Assembly: GCA_026390835.1 (NCBI GenBank)
Contig: JAPLFD010000006.1
Span: 1-64,000 of the forward strand
DNA from: Sphingobacteriales bacterium
GTDB taxonomy: Bacteria > Bacteroidota > Bacteroidia > Sphingobacteriales > Sphingobacteriaceae
Reading direction: 5' to 3'
Length of the DNA: 64,000 bases
Below are positions 55,693 to 64,000 of the stretch, one piece after another. The position numbers were made by a program, and so were the translations under genes. The notes under the pieces are model-generated. The model did no database searches. It was not told the DNA's origin and saw nothing but the letters and a program-made list of their open reading frames with translations. Position 1 is the stretch's first letter. Each line of letters begins with the position of its first letter.

Positions 55693-56274
55693 ATGCTTCA
55701 ATACGAACATAATTTTAAGCGTAAACATCAATTGAGTGGCAGTATCGAAGTCATCTGCGGCTCTATGTTTTCGGGTAAAACCGAAGAGCTTATTCGTAGA
55801 TTACGCCGAGCACAAATAGCAAAACTAAACGTAGAAATATTTAAACCCAAAACCGATACCCGTTACGACGAAACGGCAGTGGTTTCGCACGATTCGAATT
55901 CTATCTCATCAACTCCTGTAGAAAGTTCATCCGCTATTTTAATATTGGGGACCAACACGCAAGTGGTAGGCATAGATGAAGCCCAGTTTTTCGACGAAGA
56001 ATTACCCGATGTGTGCACCCAATTGGCCAATAAAGGAATTCGGGTTATTATTGCCGGTTTAGATATGGACTTTTCGGGCAAACCATTTGGTCCTATGCCT
56101 GCCCTTATGGCTATTGCCGACGACGTAAGTAAAGTACACGCCATTTGCTTGCAATGTGGCGGACCAGCTATGTATTCTTTCCGAACTGTAAAAGACAAAA
56201 GCCAATTATTACTTGGTGAAAAAGACAGTTACGAACCACGGTGCAGGGCTTGTTTTGAAGACGAAATGCTCTAA
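55693..56274 (+). CDS. tdk: Thymidine kinase
   Basis: Type II thymidine kinase for pyrimidine salvage. The 193 residues have the P-loop [18 protein letters not shown], the [14 protein letters not shown] motif with the catalytic Glu, and a zinc site formed by the Cys pairs in CLQCGGPA and CRACFEDE. A single plus-strand gene, with the minus-strand adhesin operon converging on it from the right. Confidence 0.96.
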   Translation: MLQYEHNFKRKHQLSGSIEVICGSMFSGKTEELIRRLRRAQIAKLNVEIFKPKTDTRYDETAVVSHDSNSISSTPVESSSAILILGTNTQVVGIDEAQFFDEELPDVCTQLANKGIRVIIAGLDMDFSGKPFGPMPALMAIADDVSKVHAICLQCGGPAMYSFRTVKDKSQLLLGEKDSYEPRCRACFEDEML

Positions 56275-56351
56275 TTACATACTTACCTTATCATTTATAT
56301 TGTAGTAAATAAGTACTTAACAATAGTTTAAAATTGGGTTAAATTTTTAAA

Positions 56352-57380
56352 CTACTCTACCAAAATTTCGACCCTACGGGTTTTCGATTTAACTCCTTGA
56401 AGTCGCTTACGGTAATAAGCCACTGCTAACTTCTCTGATGGAATTCCTTGCTTTATGAGAAAGCGATAAATCACTTTCACTTTATACCGGGGATGAGGCT
56501 TAAATCCGACTAGCTTAGCCGTGCGGCTAGAATCTTGAGCCAAAAATTGCATTACGTCATCAAGTGATTGCATAGATTCCGTATTATTAACATTCACTTT
56601 TCCCTTTTTAAAATAAATAATTCTGCTCAGCTGCTTTTTATCCTGCATTACGATGTCAGGAATTTTTTCTACAAAGCTTTCCCTAATTGGTTTAGCAGGT
56701 ACTAACTTTGGATTTTTACCAATGGGATATACTAATGATTTTCTAGCTAAAAGCGCTGCATAAGTTGTAGATGAACGACCATTAGCGTCCTGTTCACGAA
56801 TAAAAAGTGGTAAGTGAAAACCAAGACTAGTTAACATGTTTTCTGCAATTAGACTTGATTGTCCGCGATCATAAGCAGTTTGGATAAACAATGAACCGCC
56901 TTCTTTTAATTTAAAACGCAAACCAGCACCTACAGGAATGGCGGTAGCATGGTTAGCTTGCAAATCATATCTAAAACCAGCCATTAAATATGGTCTTAAC
57001 TTAGTAGCCCCATCAAACAAATGATAAAATCCTTCAATAGCAACTGTAATAGCCGATTGACGGCTGTATTCCTTAAGGTCATTCATTCGCTTGCCAAAAG
57101 AAAAGCCAAAATCGGCACCTAAAGCTAAATTAGGGCTTAATGGCTCAAACATACTAACACTTAGACCCTGCATGGAGCGGTTATTTAAACTTAGACTCTC
57201 ATCACAATTACAAGCACTTGACGTCCGAAGATTTAATGTTTGAAACTCCTGGATGTTATATTTAACTCCTAAGCGTACAATCTGAAAAAGTTTAACACTA
57301 TCGGTCTTTTGAGCATGGCTTAAAAAAGGCCCAAATAATAATGCCAAAAAAAGCATAAGGGTATATTTCCAGTAGTTCAT
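56352..57380 (-). CDS. Outer-membrane barrel protein with degenerate OmpA-like C-terminus
   Basis: The 342-residue protein has a signal peptide (ending LSHAQ). A beta-barrel-like region (about 30-215) shows strands such as ALGADFGFSFGKRM and LRPYLMAGFRYDL. The C-terminal part (about 255-342) follows the OmpA-family outline (IIYFKKGKVNVNN...QGIPSEKLAVAYYRKR...TRRVEILVE). The loop that in OmpA holds the peptidoglycan-binding Asp and Arg is shortened and unlike the consensus, so peptidoglycan binding is doubtful. It is the third gene of the adhesin operon, 23 bases after sprF, and likely assists surface display of the adhesin. Confidence 0.7.
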   Translation of the reverse strand: MNYWKYTLMLFLALLFGPFLSHAQKTDSVKLFQIVRLGVKYNIQEFQTLNLRTSSACNCDESLSLNNRSMQGLSVSMFEPLSPNLALGADFGFSFGKRMNDLKEYSRQSAITVAIEGFYHLFDGATKLRPYLMAGFRYDLQANHATAIPVGAGLRFKLKEGGSLFIQTAYDRGQSSLIAENMLTSLGFHLPLFIREQDANGRSSTTYAALLARKSLVYPIGKNPKLVPAKPIRESFVEKIPDIVMQDKKQLSRIIYFKKGKVNVNNTESMQSLDDVMQFLAQDSSRTAKLVGFKPHPRYKVKVIYRFLIKQGIPSEKLAVAYYRKRLQGVKSKTRRVEILVE

Positions 57381-57403
57381 TTTAAGCTGTGTTTATGGGT
57401 AAA

Positions 57404-58375
57404 TTAGTTGGTATTAAAGTTATGCATCAACGCTATTTCAAAAGCAGATCTCCTAAAGCCTGAAGCTTGAATACCTGAAATATTTAGTTCGTAATGTAGA
57501 GCCAACGTAGTTTGGCCAACAGTTACATCAAAATAGGGTATTATTGCATCCCGAACTCGATAGGCCAAACCACCCCCAATGGCTGCCAAGTTCTGCCTAG
57601 GGAACTGCCGTCTGGCACTAATACTTAGTAGCTGTTCATATGCTTGTGCTTTAAAATTTGCCACACCAGAAATTCCATAACGAGTATCTTGTCTAATAAA
57701 TTCATATGCACCCTGAATTCCGAAAGTCGGTTTTAATTGAAATGATGCACTATTATCACGATTAATTACTGGTTGAGAAATATCTCTTATAGATACGCCT
57801 AACTTCCACGATTCAGGCTCGGTATTTTGAAACATACTTATACCCAAGTGGGTACTAAACCAGTTTTGACTTTGCCCATTGCCCAATGGATCCCCTGTAA
57901 TTGCATTTGCAATCGGACCATTGCGATCAAATTGATCAGGGAAGTTAATACCTGACACGTCTAAGCGACTATTAAAATAACTAGCTTGTACACTACTTGC
58001 TAAATATAATTGATTGGCATTTAAGGGAATTGCATAAGATACGCCAAGAAGTGCTTGGGTTTGGTTTAGTATGTTCTGATTAGATTGATCTAGTGAAAAT
58101 CCGGCACTTAAATTCCAGTAACCTGATGATTCCTTATTTACTATTTGTGATATAACCGGTAAATCCACCATCATCGCACTGCTGCGATAACCTAACAAAC
58201 CCTGATAGCGAACATCACGGTAATTCATTCTCAAACTAGTACGTGTATCATTTTTGAGCGACGGATTGTACCACAATACCATATCTTGAACCCTGGAAAA
58301 ATGGAGGTCTTGCGCATGAAGACTATTAAGATATAGTACTATAAAAAGAGTAAAAATGTACTTTATTTTTTTCAT
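57404..58375 (-). CDS. sprF: PorP/SprF family type IX secretion outer-membrane protein
   Basis: The 323-residue protein has a signal peptide (ending LHAQ) and the family start DLHFSRVQDMVLWYNPSLKND, followed by a barrel with strands such as YRDVRYQGLLGYRSSAMMVD and AIPLNANQLYLASSVQASYF. SprF-type proteins are needed for secretion or surface attachment of SprB-type adhesins with type B sorting domains. It lies 7 bases after such an adhesin gene, the usual sprB-sprF order. Confidence 0.9.
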   Translation of the reverse strand: MKKIKYIFTLFIVLYLNSLHAQDLHFSRVQDMVLWYNPSLKNDTRTSLRMNYRDVRYQGLLGYRSSAMMVDLPVISQIVNKESSGYWNLSAGFSLDQSNQNILNQTQALLGVSYAIPLNANQLYLASSVQASYFNSRLDVSGINFPDQFDRNGPIANAITGDPLGNGQSQNWFSTHLGISMFQNTEPESWKLGVSIRDISQPVINRDNSASFQLKPTFGIQGAYEFIRQDTRYGISGVANFKAQAYEQLLSISARRQFPRQNLAAIGGGLAYRVRDAIIPYFDVTVGQTTLALHYELNISGIQASGFRRSAFEIALMHNFNTN

Positions 58376-58382
58376 ACAACTG

Positions 58383-61300
58383 CTATCTAATCAATGTAAT
58401 CATTCCTCTTCTACGAATCAAATTACCATCTTTATCGTAACCTTCGCACAACCACAAAAAGGTCTCAGTGCCTTGAGATCCATCTTTAAAGTCGCCATTC
58501 CAGGCTTTACCAGAATCCTTAGATTCAAAAACTAAATTCCCCCAACGGTTGTACACTTTAAAGCACACAAACTGTCTAATACCTATTAATATCGGTTTAA
58601 TGCCATCGTTAATACCATCGCCATTAGGTGTAAATACTTTAGGTACAATAATATCAATACTACATCCATCTGGATCTAAAAAGTTTAATACACCATCAGC
58701 ATCGCAATCTTCCACACCGTCTTCGCCGTTTGCAATGCCGTCACCATCACAATCACCAGCATCCCAAGTTGCACTTGGTGCACGAGTACGGCTGCTTAAT
58801 TTAAATTCACAAGCATCCAACAAATTGGTTCCATCTAATTTTTCTTGTGAATTTACTACTCCATCTCCATCACAATCAGAGGTATTCCAAGCAACAATGG
58901 GATTTAGTGTTTGACTGGCAAGAATAAACGAACATGGGTCATTTGGATTGGTACTATCACGAGATTCATGAGCATCATTTACTCCGTCTCCATCTGTATC
59001 TGGGTTACGAGGGTTGGTAATATTTCCGTTTGGATTGGCCGGTGTATTCAGATCGTTTATACCTGTTTTCTCTTCTGAATTAGTTAAGCCATCACCATCG
59101 CAATCGGCACTATTCCAAGCTGTAGTAGGTGGAAGTGTTTGACTAGAAGAAATAAATGAACAATTATCTAACGGATTGGTACCATCCATAAGTTCTTTTC
59201 CATCCTTTACACCATCACCATCTGTATCTGGATTACGAGGATCGGTATTTGCACTAATTTCAGCAGCATTATTCAACCCATCAGCATCGCAATCCTGAAT
59301 ATTCCAAAAAGTAGAAACAGGTATTGATTTGCTAGCCAATAGATAAGAACATGGGTCAATCCGATTAGTGCCGTCACGCAGTTCGTCTGCATCGCTTACT
59401 CCATCGCCATCACTATCTAAATCATAGGCATCTTTTTTACCATCACCATCTGTATCTGGCTGTAATAATCCTCCCTGAGCTGAAGCAGGCACTCCATTAG
59501 CGTCTACCACACCATCTGCTCGACCATCACCGTTTATATCTACTCCATTAGATTCAATTACATCAGAAACACCATCGCCATCGCTATCCAAATCCAATGC
59601 ATTCGGAATGCTGTCACCGTCTGTATCGCAAGAACTAGTAGCTGGGTTACAAGCTGCATTCTCATCTATATCTAAGGCTCCATCATTATCATCGTCCAAA
59701 TCCACTGAATTTAGTTTTCCATCTCCATCAGTATCTATATCCAAACCTACCACTAAACTTAGGGGTTGGCTAGCACAGCCACCAGCACTAATTGCAATCA
59801 CTTGGATAGTTCCGCCGGCAACTCCAACCGTAACCGAAATACTATTTCCCGTAGATGTACCAGACCATCCAGCAGGCAAGATCCAACTGTATTGTGCAGC
59901 ACCAGCAACTGGATTTATACTATATACTTGGATAGAATTAGCCAAAACTACATTTGGCCCTAAAATAGGTTGTGTACTAATAGGGGTAATAGGTGCTGCA
60001 TTAATCACTACAGTAGTGGCTGAGCTTACGCAACCAGAACTATTTTTGATTGTGAGGCCATACGTTCCAGGTGCTAGATTAGTAAATGTCGAATTCGATT
60101 GATAATTCAACCCATCAACACTATATAAATCTGTACTAGTAAGAGTGCCCGTTAGTAAAATACTGCCGGTATTAACCGAACAAGTAGGCTGCACAACACT
60201 AGCTGTTGGAGCAAATGGAGTAAATGGCTGGTCATTTACAGTAATCTGAGTAGTAGCACTTACACACCCAGCGGCATTTTTAGCTGTTATTGAATAAATA
60301 CCTGATGCCAGATTCATAAATATTGGATCAGATTGATAATCGATGCCATTTATACTATAGGTATAAGAAGGCAAGGCATTGGTTACTTGTAGTGTACCAG
60401 TAGCCATTGAGCATGTGGGATGAACTACCGTAGCGGTTGGTGCTAAAGGAGTGGCAGGCTGAGCATTTACTACTATAGTTGTTGGCGCACTAATACAAGC
60501 CGTTATATTTTTTACAGTCAACTGATAGGTTCCTGGTGGCACATTACTAAACGTAGTATTGGCTTGATAGGAAAGCCCATCTAAACTATAGGTATAGCTT
60601 GGATCAAATGAACCTGTTACACTAACTGTACCTGTGGAGGTGGTGCAATTTGGATGCAAAACTTGAACAGTAGCTGAAATTGGTGTAGGAGGTTGCTCAT
60701 TTACTTGTATTAGTGTGTTTGCACTTACACAACCGGCAGTATTCTTTACACTTACAACATAATTTCCAGGAGCTAGATTAGTGAAAGTAGAATTACCTTG
60801 ATACTGAACACCATCTATACTATACAAATCACTTGAATTAACTACTGCTATGTTGATAGTACCTTTTGCATTATTACAATTTGGGTGTATTACCGTAACA
60901 TTAGGTGCTAATGGAGTAATCGGCTGTTGATTAACTACTACTTGAGTAGCCCCACTTATACAACCGGTAGTATTTTTAAGAGTTAAGGAGTAGGTACCCG
61001 GCAATACATTGTTAAATAGTACCGAAGATTGATAGTTGATTCCATCAATACTATAGGTATTTGTTTGATTTGAAGTATTAATTACGGTAATACTTCCTTT
61101 ATCGTTGGTACATGTTGGCTGAACCACACTTGCACTTGGCAAATCTGGTAATACTGTTTTAGTGATAATTAAATCGGCACTGTACCCACTTTTACAACCA
61201 TTGGCATCTGTATTGGCTACGGAATAAGTACCGGCAACGGAAACAACATAAGTATCTGAAGTAGCACCACTGAGTATAGATCCATTAAAATACCATTGAT

Positions 61301-64000
61301 TGCCTTGCTGGATGCTGCTACTTAAAGTAACGCTTTGTCCTTCACAGAAACTAGCTACAGAAGGTACATTTATTATCGGAATGGCCGGATTTGAATATAC
61401 CGTTACATCTAATGGAACACTTGCTTCGCTCAAACATCCCGTTGATATATTTCTTGCATATAAATAGTAGGTATTAACCGAATTAGGGTCATTAAGGGTA
61501 ATTGGAGCAGTTATTTGACTTGCTGCACTCGGATTTGAACGAACGGTATACCATTCGTAACTAATACCAGATTGACCGGTGGGATTAAAACTAGTAAGAT
61601 CAACTACACTCTGCGGACACACATAATATCCCGTTTTAGTTGGTAATGGAGCTACGGGAGGCGTATTTATTTGAACCGTTGTTGCAGTTGAAATAGCTTC
61701 ACAACTATTTGTATCCGTTACCTTAAGTGTATACATACCCGATTGAAGTGGATTGTATACAGAACCTGTAGCTCCGGCAATTGGATTAGCTCCTAATTGC
61801 CATTGATAATTTACACCACCGGAACCAAACAATGTAATGAGCTCGTCTTTACAGGCAGTAATAAGTGTACTATTATTAATATTTGCGATAGGCAATGAAT
61901 GAACAGTGACCTCCACACCATTCGTATTACCCAAAGAAACTCCCGCACTTGTAAATACTTCTGCATAATACGTTCCACTTGTACTTGCAACATACAGAGG
62001 CGAATTCGCTCCCGGAATTGCCATACCATTCTTTTTCCATTGAATAGTTTGTCCTGCAGTTAAAGCATAAGAAATACTTACCGAACCACCTTCACAAAAC
62101 GCTGTACTTCCATTTAAATTAGCCTCTGGAATGGCGATAACTTGCGTATTAGTACTAGTTGCTGAACATCCGCTAGCGTTAGTTACCACCACATAGTAAT
62201 CACCAGTTTGTATTGCTGAATAGGATGCCTGAGTTGCACCCGGAAGAAGTACTCCATCCCTATACCATTGATAAGTAAGGCCTTGACCAGTATTCGCATT
62301 CAACGTAACTGCACCTGCAGCATTTATAGCTACTTGAGTACCTTGGGTTATACTAGCAGTTGGTATAGCATTTATACTAACTATAATAGGTGAATTTGTA
62401 GCATTTAATACTGAATTATTGATGCTGCACCCATTCGTTATACTAGCAGTAAGTGAGTAGCTACCTGGCTGATAAACGGTAAGATGATTAGAGGTTGCAC
62501 CGCCCAAAGCATTTCCATCTAAAAACCACTGATAACTTACCCCAGATACCGCAGTAGTACTCAGGTCTACTTTACCCCCAGGGCAGAAATTTAGTGGGCC
62601 ATCTGCCGAAATACTAGGCAAGGCTGGCGTAGGATTTAATACTCCGACTGCACTAAATACAGTAGCACAGGCATTACTAATTACGCATCTATATTGATAA
62701 TTTGTTGCACTGCTTGGTGCGGCGCTTAATTCTAAGGTAGCCGAGGCAAAGCCTGAATATGCAATTCCATTATCCAAATTAGATCCATTAATAGCAGCCC
62801 AATTCTGCCCACCGTCTGTACTTCGCTCCCAGCTATAACTCAAACCTTGTGCTTTGGAATTAATTTCTACACTAAAACTTGTAGCATTACTAGTACATTG
62901 AGCACTATTTTGCACTTGCTTAATAATGGTAGGTGAATTAAGAGGAGACGCTGCAATAATACTTACTGATGTTCCAATTGAAAAACAACCAGAACTAGAT
63001 TTTGCTGTGATGGTATATTCCCCAGGAAGTACATCTGTGAATACACCACTTGTATTTGTATAATCTAAACCATCAATTGAATAGGATTCACCAAAATTCG
63101 ATTCTATAGATAGAGTACCAAGCGCATTGGGACAACTCGGTTGTAAAAGGTTACTTACTATAGGCTTAAACGCTTTTACCGGTTCTGGCGAAATAGTAAT
63201 ATAGAAATCATCGGATTCACAACCATCGGTATTTTTAGCTCTTAGATTATAAATACCAGGTGTTAAATTGGCAAAGAGGCTAGTATTTTGGTAATTAGTA
63301 CCATCAATTGTATACCATTCTCCGGATTGCGGGGTAACAGAAATACTTCCAAATGCCACGTTACAATCGGGTTGTAAAACAGTAAACAATGGCCTTACTG
63401 GTTTTAATGGTTTTGGCGTAATGATAAATGTAGTATCTGCAGAAATACACCCATCTTCATTTTTAGCATTTAGGGTATAGATTCCTGGCGCCAAATTGGC
63501 GTAAAACGTTTGAGTAGTATAATCCGTTTGATTGATGCTATAGGTTAATCCGACTTGGGCTTGAATATTAATAGTACCAAAATCCAGATTACAAGTGGTT
63601 TGTTGAATAGTAAATTGAGGTATAGCAGGGGTAATTGGTTGTGGATAGATTGTTAATACAGTATCTGCCGAAATACAATTACTTGCATTTTTGGCAGTAA
63701 GATGGTATGTACCTGCTGCTAAATTATCAAATGTCGATTTGGCATAATAATTTGTTCCATCTAAACTGTATTCATGGCCCGAAACTACATCAATAGCTAT
63801 TATACCTTTAGTAATCACACAATCTGGCTGCACCAGAATAGTGGCACGTGGTTTTTCAGGTGTTGGATTAATAACGATTGTACTTGCATCACTTTCTTTC
63901 ACGCAACCATTGGCATCACTTACCTTAACATTATAAATGCCTGACTCGTTAATAAGCAATTCTCGGCGCTGTTCGTTGGGGATGAAGATCCCTCCAACTT
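58383..64000 (-). CDS. Giant SprB-like adhesin with type B type IX sorting domain (5' truncated by window)
   Basis: At least 1872 residues; the frame stays open past the right edge, so the track start at TTG 63959 is not real. Order from the N-terminal side (track numbering): four SprB-type repeats (about 27-335). Ig/PKD-like repeats follow (about 336-930), then five more SprB repeats (about 936-1320). A calcium-binding thrombospondin-type-3 stretch rich in DxDGDG (about 1400-1765) comes next. The C-terminal gliding-motility-associated domain begins IIVPKVFTPNGDGINDG (about 1766-1858). That domain is a type B sorting signal for the type IX secretion system. The product is a surface adhesin, probably for gliding or attachment. 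sprF follows at once. Confidence 0.9.
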   Translation of the reverse strand, partial: VGGIFIPNEQRRELLINESGIYNVKVSDANGCVKESDASTIVINPTPEKPRATILVQPDCVITKGIIAIDVVSGHEYSLDGTNYYAKSTFDNLAAGTYHLTAKNASNCISADTVLTIYPQPITPAIPQFTIQQTTCNLDFGTINIQAQVGLTYSINQTDYTTQTFYANLAPGIYTLNAKNEDGCISADTTFIITPKPLKPVRPLFTVLQPDCNVAFGSISVTPQSGEWYTIDGTNYQNTSLFANLTPGIYNLRAKNTDGCESDDFYITISPEPVKAFKPIVSNLLQPSCPNALGTLSIESNFGESYSIDGLDYTNTSGVFTDVLPGEYTITAKSSSGCFSIGTSVSIIAASPLNSPTIIKQVQNSAQCTSNATSFSVEINSKAQGLSYSWERSTDGGQNWAAINGSNLDNGIAYSGFASATLELSAAPSSATNYQYRCVISNACATVFSAVGVLNPTPALPSISADGPLNFCPGGKVDLSTTAVSGVSYQWFLDGNALGGATSNHLTVYQPGSYSLTASITNGCSINNSVLNATNSPIIVSINAIPTASITQGTQVAINAAGAVTLNANTGQGLTYQWYRDGVLLPGATQASYSAIQTGDYYVVVTNASGCSATSTNTQVIAIPEANLNGSTAFCEGGSVSISYALTAGQTIQWKKNGMAIPGANSPLYVASTSGTYYAEVFTSAGVSLGNTNGVEVTVHSLPIANINNSTLITACKDELITLFGSGGVNYQWQLGANPIAGATGSVYNPLQSGMYTLKVTDTNSCEAISTATTVQINTPPVAPLPTKTGYYVCPQSVVDLTSFNPTGQSGISYEWYTVRSNPSAASQITAPITLNDPNSVNTYYLYARNISTGCLSEASVPLDVTVYSNPAIPIINVPSVASFCEGQSVTLSSSIQQGNQWYFNGSILSGATSDTYVVSVAGTYSVANTDANGCKSGYSADLIITKTVLPDLPSASVVQPTCTNDKGSITVINTSNQTNTYSIDGINYQSSVLFNNVLPGTYSLTLKNTTGCISGATQVVVNQQPITPLAPNVTVIHPNCNNAKGTINIAVVNSSDLYSIDGVQYQGNSTFTNLAPGNYVVSVKNTAGCVSANTLIQVNEQPPTPISATVQVLHPNCTTSTGTVSVTGSFDPSYTYSLDGLSYQANTTFSNVPPGTYQLTVKNITACISAPTTIVVNAQPATPLAPTATVVHPTCSMATGTLQVTNALPSYTYSINGIDYQSDPIFMNLASGIYSITAKNAAGCVSATTQITVNDQPFTPFAPTASVVQPTCSVNTGSILLTGTLTSTDLYSVDGLNYQSNSTFTNLAPGTYGLTIKNSSGCVSSATTVVINAAPITPISTQPILGPNVVLANSIQVYSINPVAGAAQYSWILPAGWSGTSTGNSISVTVGVAGGTIQVIAISAGGCASQPLSLVVGLDIDTDGDGKLNSVDLDDDNDGALDIDENAACNPATSSCDTDGDSIPNALDLDSDGDGVSDVIESNGVDINGDGRADGVVDANGVPASAQGGLLQPDTDGDGKKDAYDLDSDGDGVSDADELRDGTNRIDPCSYLLASKSIPVSTFWNIQDCDADGLNNAAEISANTDPRNPDTDGDGVKDGKELMDGTNPLDNCSFISSSQTLPPTTAWNSADCDGDGLTNSEEKTGINDLNTPANPNGNITNPRNPDTDGDGVNDAHESRDSTNPNDPCSFILASQTLNPIVAWNTSDCDGDGVVNSQEKLDGTNLLDACEFKLSSRTRAPSATWDAGDCDGDGIANGEDGVEDCDADGVLNFLDPDGCSIDIIVPKVFTPNGDGINDGIKPILIGIRQFVCFKVYNRWGNLVFESKDSGKAWNGDFKDGSQGTETFLWLCEGYDKDGNLIRRRGMITLIR
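58660..59760 (-). repeat. Thrombospondin-type-3 / DxDGDG repeat block
   Basis: About a dozen acidic loops (DTDGDGVKD type) encode calcium sites in the adhesin. Four copies of a longer unit alternate with them: a Cys-Ser/Glu-Phe/Tyr start, about 20 residues, then Trp and DCDGDG (for example DPCSFILASQTL then DCDGDGVVNSQE). The paired cysteines may form disulfides. Confidence 0.85.
59990..61150 (-). repeat. Five tandem SprB repeats (second block)
   Basis: Five units of about 76 residues (228 bp), each with a VxxPTC or VxHPNC start, YSIDGxxYQ in the middle and a GTYxLTxKNxxGC end. At DNA level the units are clearly related but not identical, so they are old or selected to diverge. Confidence 0.88.
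62955..63880 (-). repeat. Four tandem SprB repeats (first block)
   Basis: Four units of about 76 residues near the window-truncated N-terminal end (QPDC start, YSxDGxxY centre, AKNxxGC end), separated from the second block by about 600 residues of Ig/PKD-like sequence. More copies may lie beyond the window. Confidence 0.85.

Noticed and set aside
56275-56351. A+T-only hairpin (GTTTAAAA/TTTTAAAC) between tdk and the adhesin operon
   Set aside because: An all-A/T 8-bp stem in A+T-rich DNA is weak evidence for a terminator.
59608-60102. Plus-strand 164-aa ORF inside the adhesin gene, and other long shadows such as 1109-1558 and 1850-2275 in rpoB
   Set aside because: Each lies wholly inside a secure gene on the other strand, with low-complexity or Ser-rich composition typical of antisense frames.
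63957-63959. TTG at 63959 as the start of the adhesin gene
   Set aside because: The frame stays open to the window edge with adhesin-like sequence (IFIPNEQRRELLINESGIY), and no signal peptide follows the TTG. The gene is cut by the window.
58383-64000. CRISPR array or mobile-repeat interpretation of the periodic sequence
   Set aside because: The periods are about 228 bp and encode diverged protein repeats in one open frame; there are no short identical repeats with unique spacers.

Overview
The window reads as chromosomal DNA of a Bacteroidota member, most likely of the Sphingobacteriia/Sphingobacteriaceae type. The main clues are gliding/type IX secretion genes (gldA, a gldF-gldG fusion, a SprB-like adhesin with sprF), TonB receptors with a carboxypeptidase-regulatory-like domain, promoters of the TTTG-N(17-20)-TAnnTTTG type that are peculiar to this phylum, moderate-to-low G+C and few Shine-Dalgarno sequences. 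The family-level placement is inference. No mobile element, phage, CRISPR array or rRNA was seen, and coding density is very high. No gene-free stretch exceeds 300 bases apart from the tRNA cluster.

Layout. 1-9000 (minus strand): the translation/transcription core, read right to left: tRNA-Thr(TGT)-Tyr-Gly-Thr(GGT)-tuf-tRNA-Trp-secE-nusG-rplK-rplA-rplJ-rplL-rpoB-rpoC (only the first 16 codons of rpoC are in the window). 9-12.5 kb: rpsU, xerC-type recombinase and hpf, then a truncated haemoglobin, apt and a helix-hairpin-helix protein. 12.5-14.3 kb: a two-domain acyltransferase that resembles OlsF (aminolipid synthesis). 14.4-22.3 kb: a TonB receptor with a beta-helix lipoprotein, a lysine-rich protein, polyphosphate kinase and exopolyphosphatase. 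22.3-28.6 kb: Mpo1-like protein, RNase Y, a candidate 6S-like RNA, zapA with a coiled-coil partner, pheT, radC and rpsT. 28.7-35.5 kb: secreted S1/P1-like nuclease/phospholipase, DedA, dnaN, gldFG fusion, a beta-barrel protein and gldA. 35.6-40.2 kb: glyS, a TSUP transporter, an LtaS-like membrane sulfatase-fold enzyme and GtrA. 40.3-47.1 kb: phenylalanine/tyrosine degradation through homogentisate (aromatic hydroxylase, SDR, flavin-reductase-fold protein, fahA, hmgA, hppD). 47.2-55 kb: purN, purH and the rod-shape operon mreB-mreC-mreD-pbp2-rodA. 55-64 kb: a conserved hypothetical, tdk, and a type IX secretion module (giant SprB-like adhesin, SprF/PorP, and a barrel protein with a degenerate OmpA-like tail). 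The adhesin runs off the right edge.

The most interesting signal is regulatory. Four copies of a (C/A/G)(T/C)TAAC hexamer spaced exactly 11 bp apart end 10 bp upstream of a TAGGTTTG -7 element in front of the TonB-receptor/beta-helix-lipoprotein operon. That is the geometry of a Pho box (PhoB/PhoP-family regulators). The operon lies next to ppk1-ppx and a lysine-rich, potentially polyphosphate-binding protein. I propose this as a phosphate-starvation outer-membrane uptake locus; the substrate is unknown.
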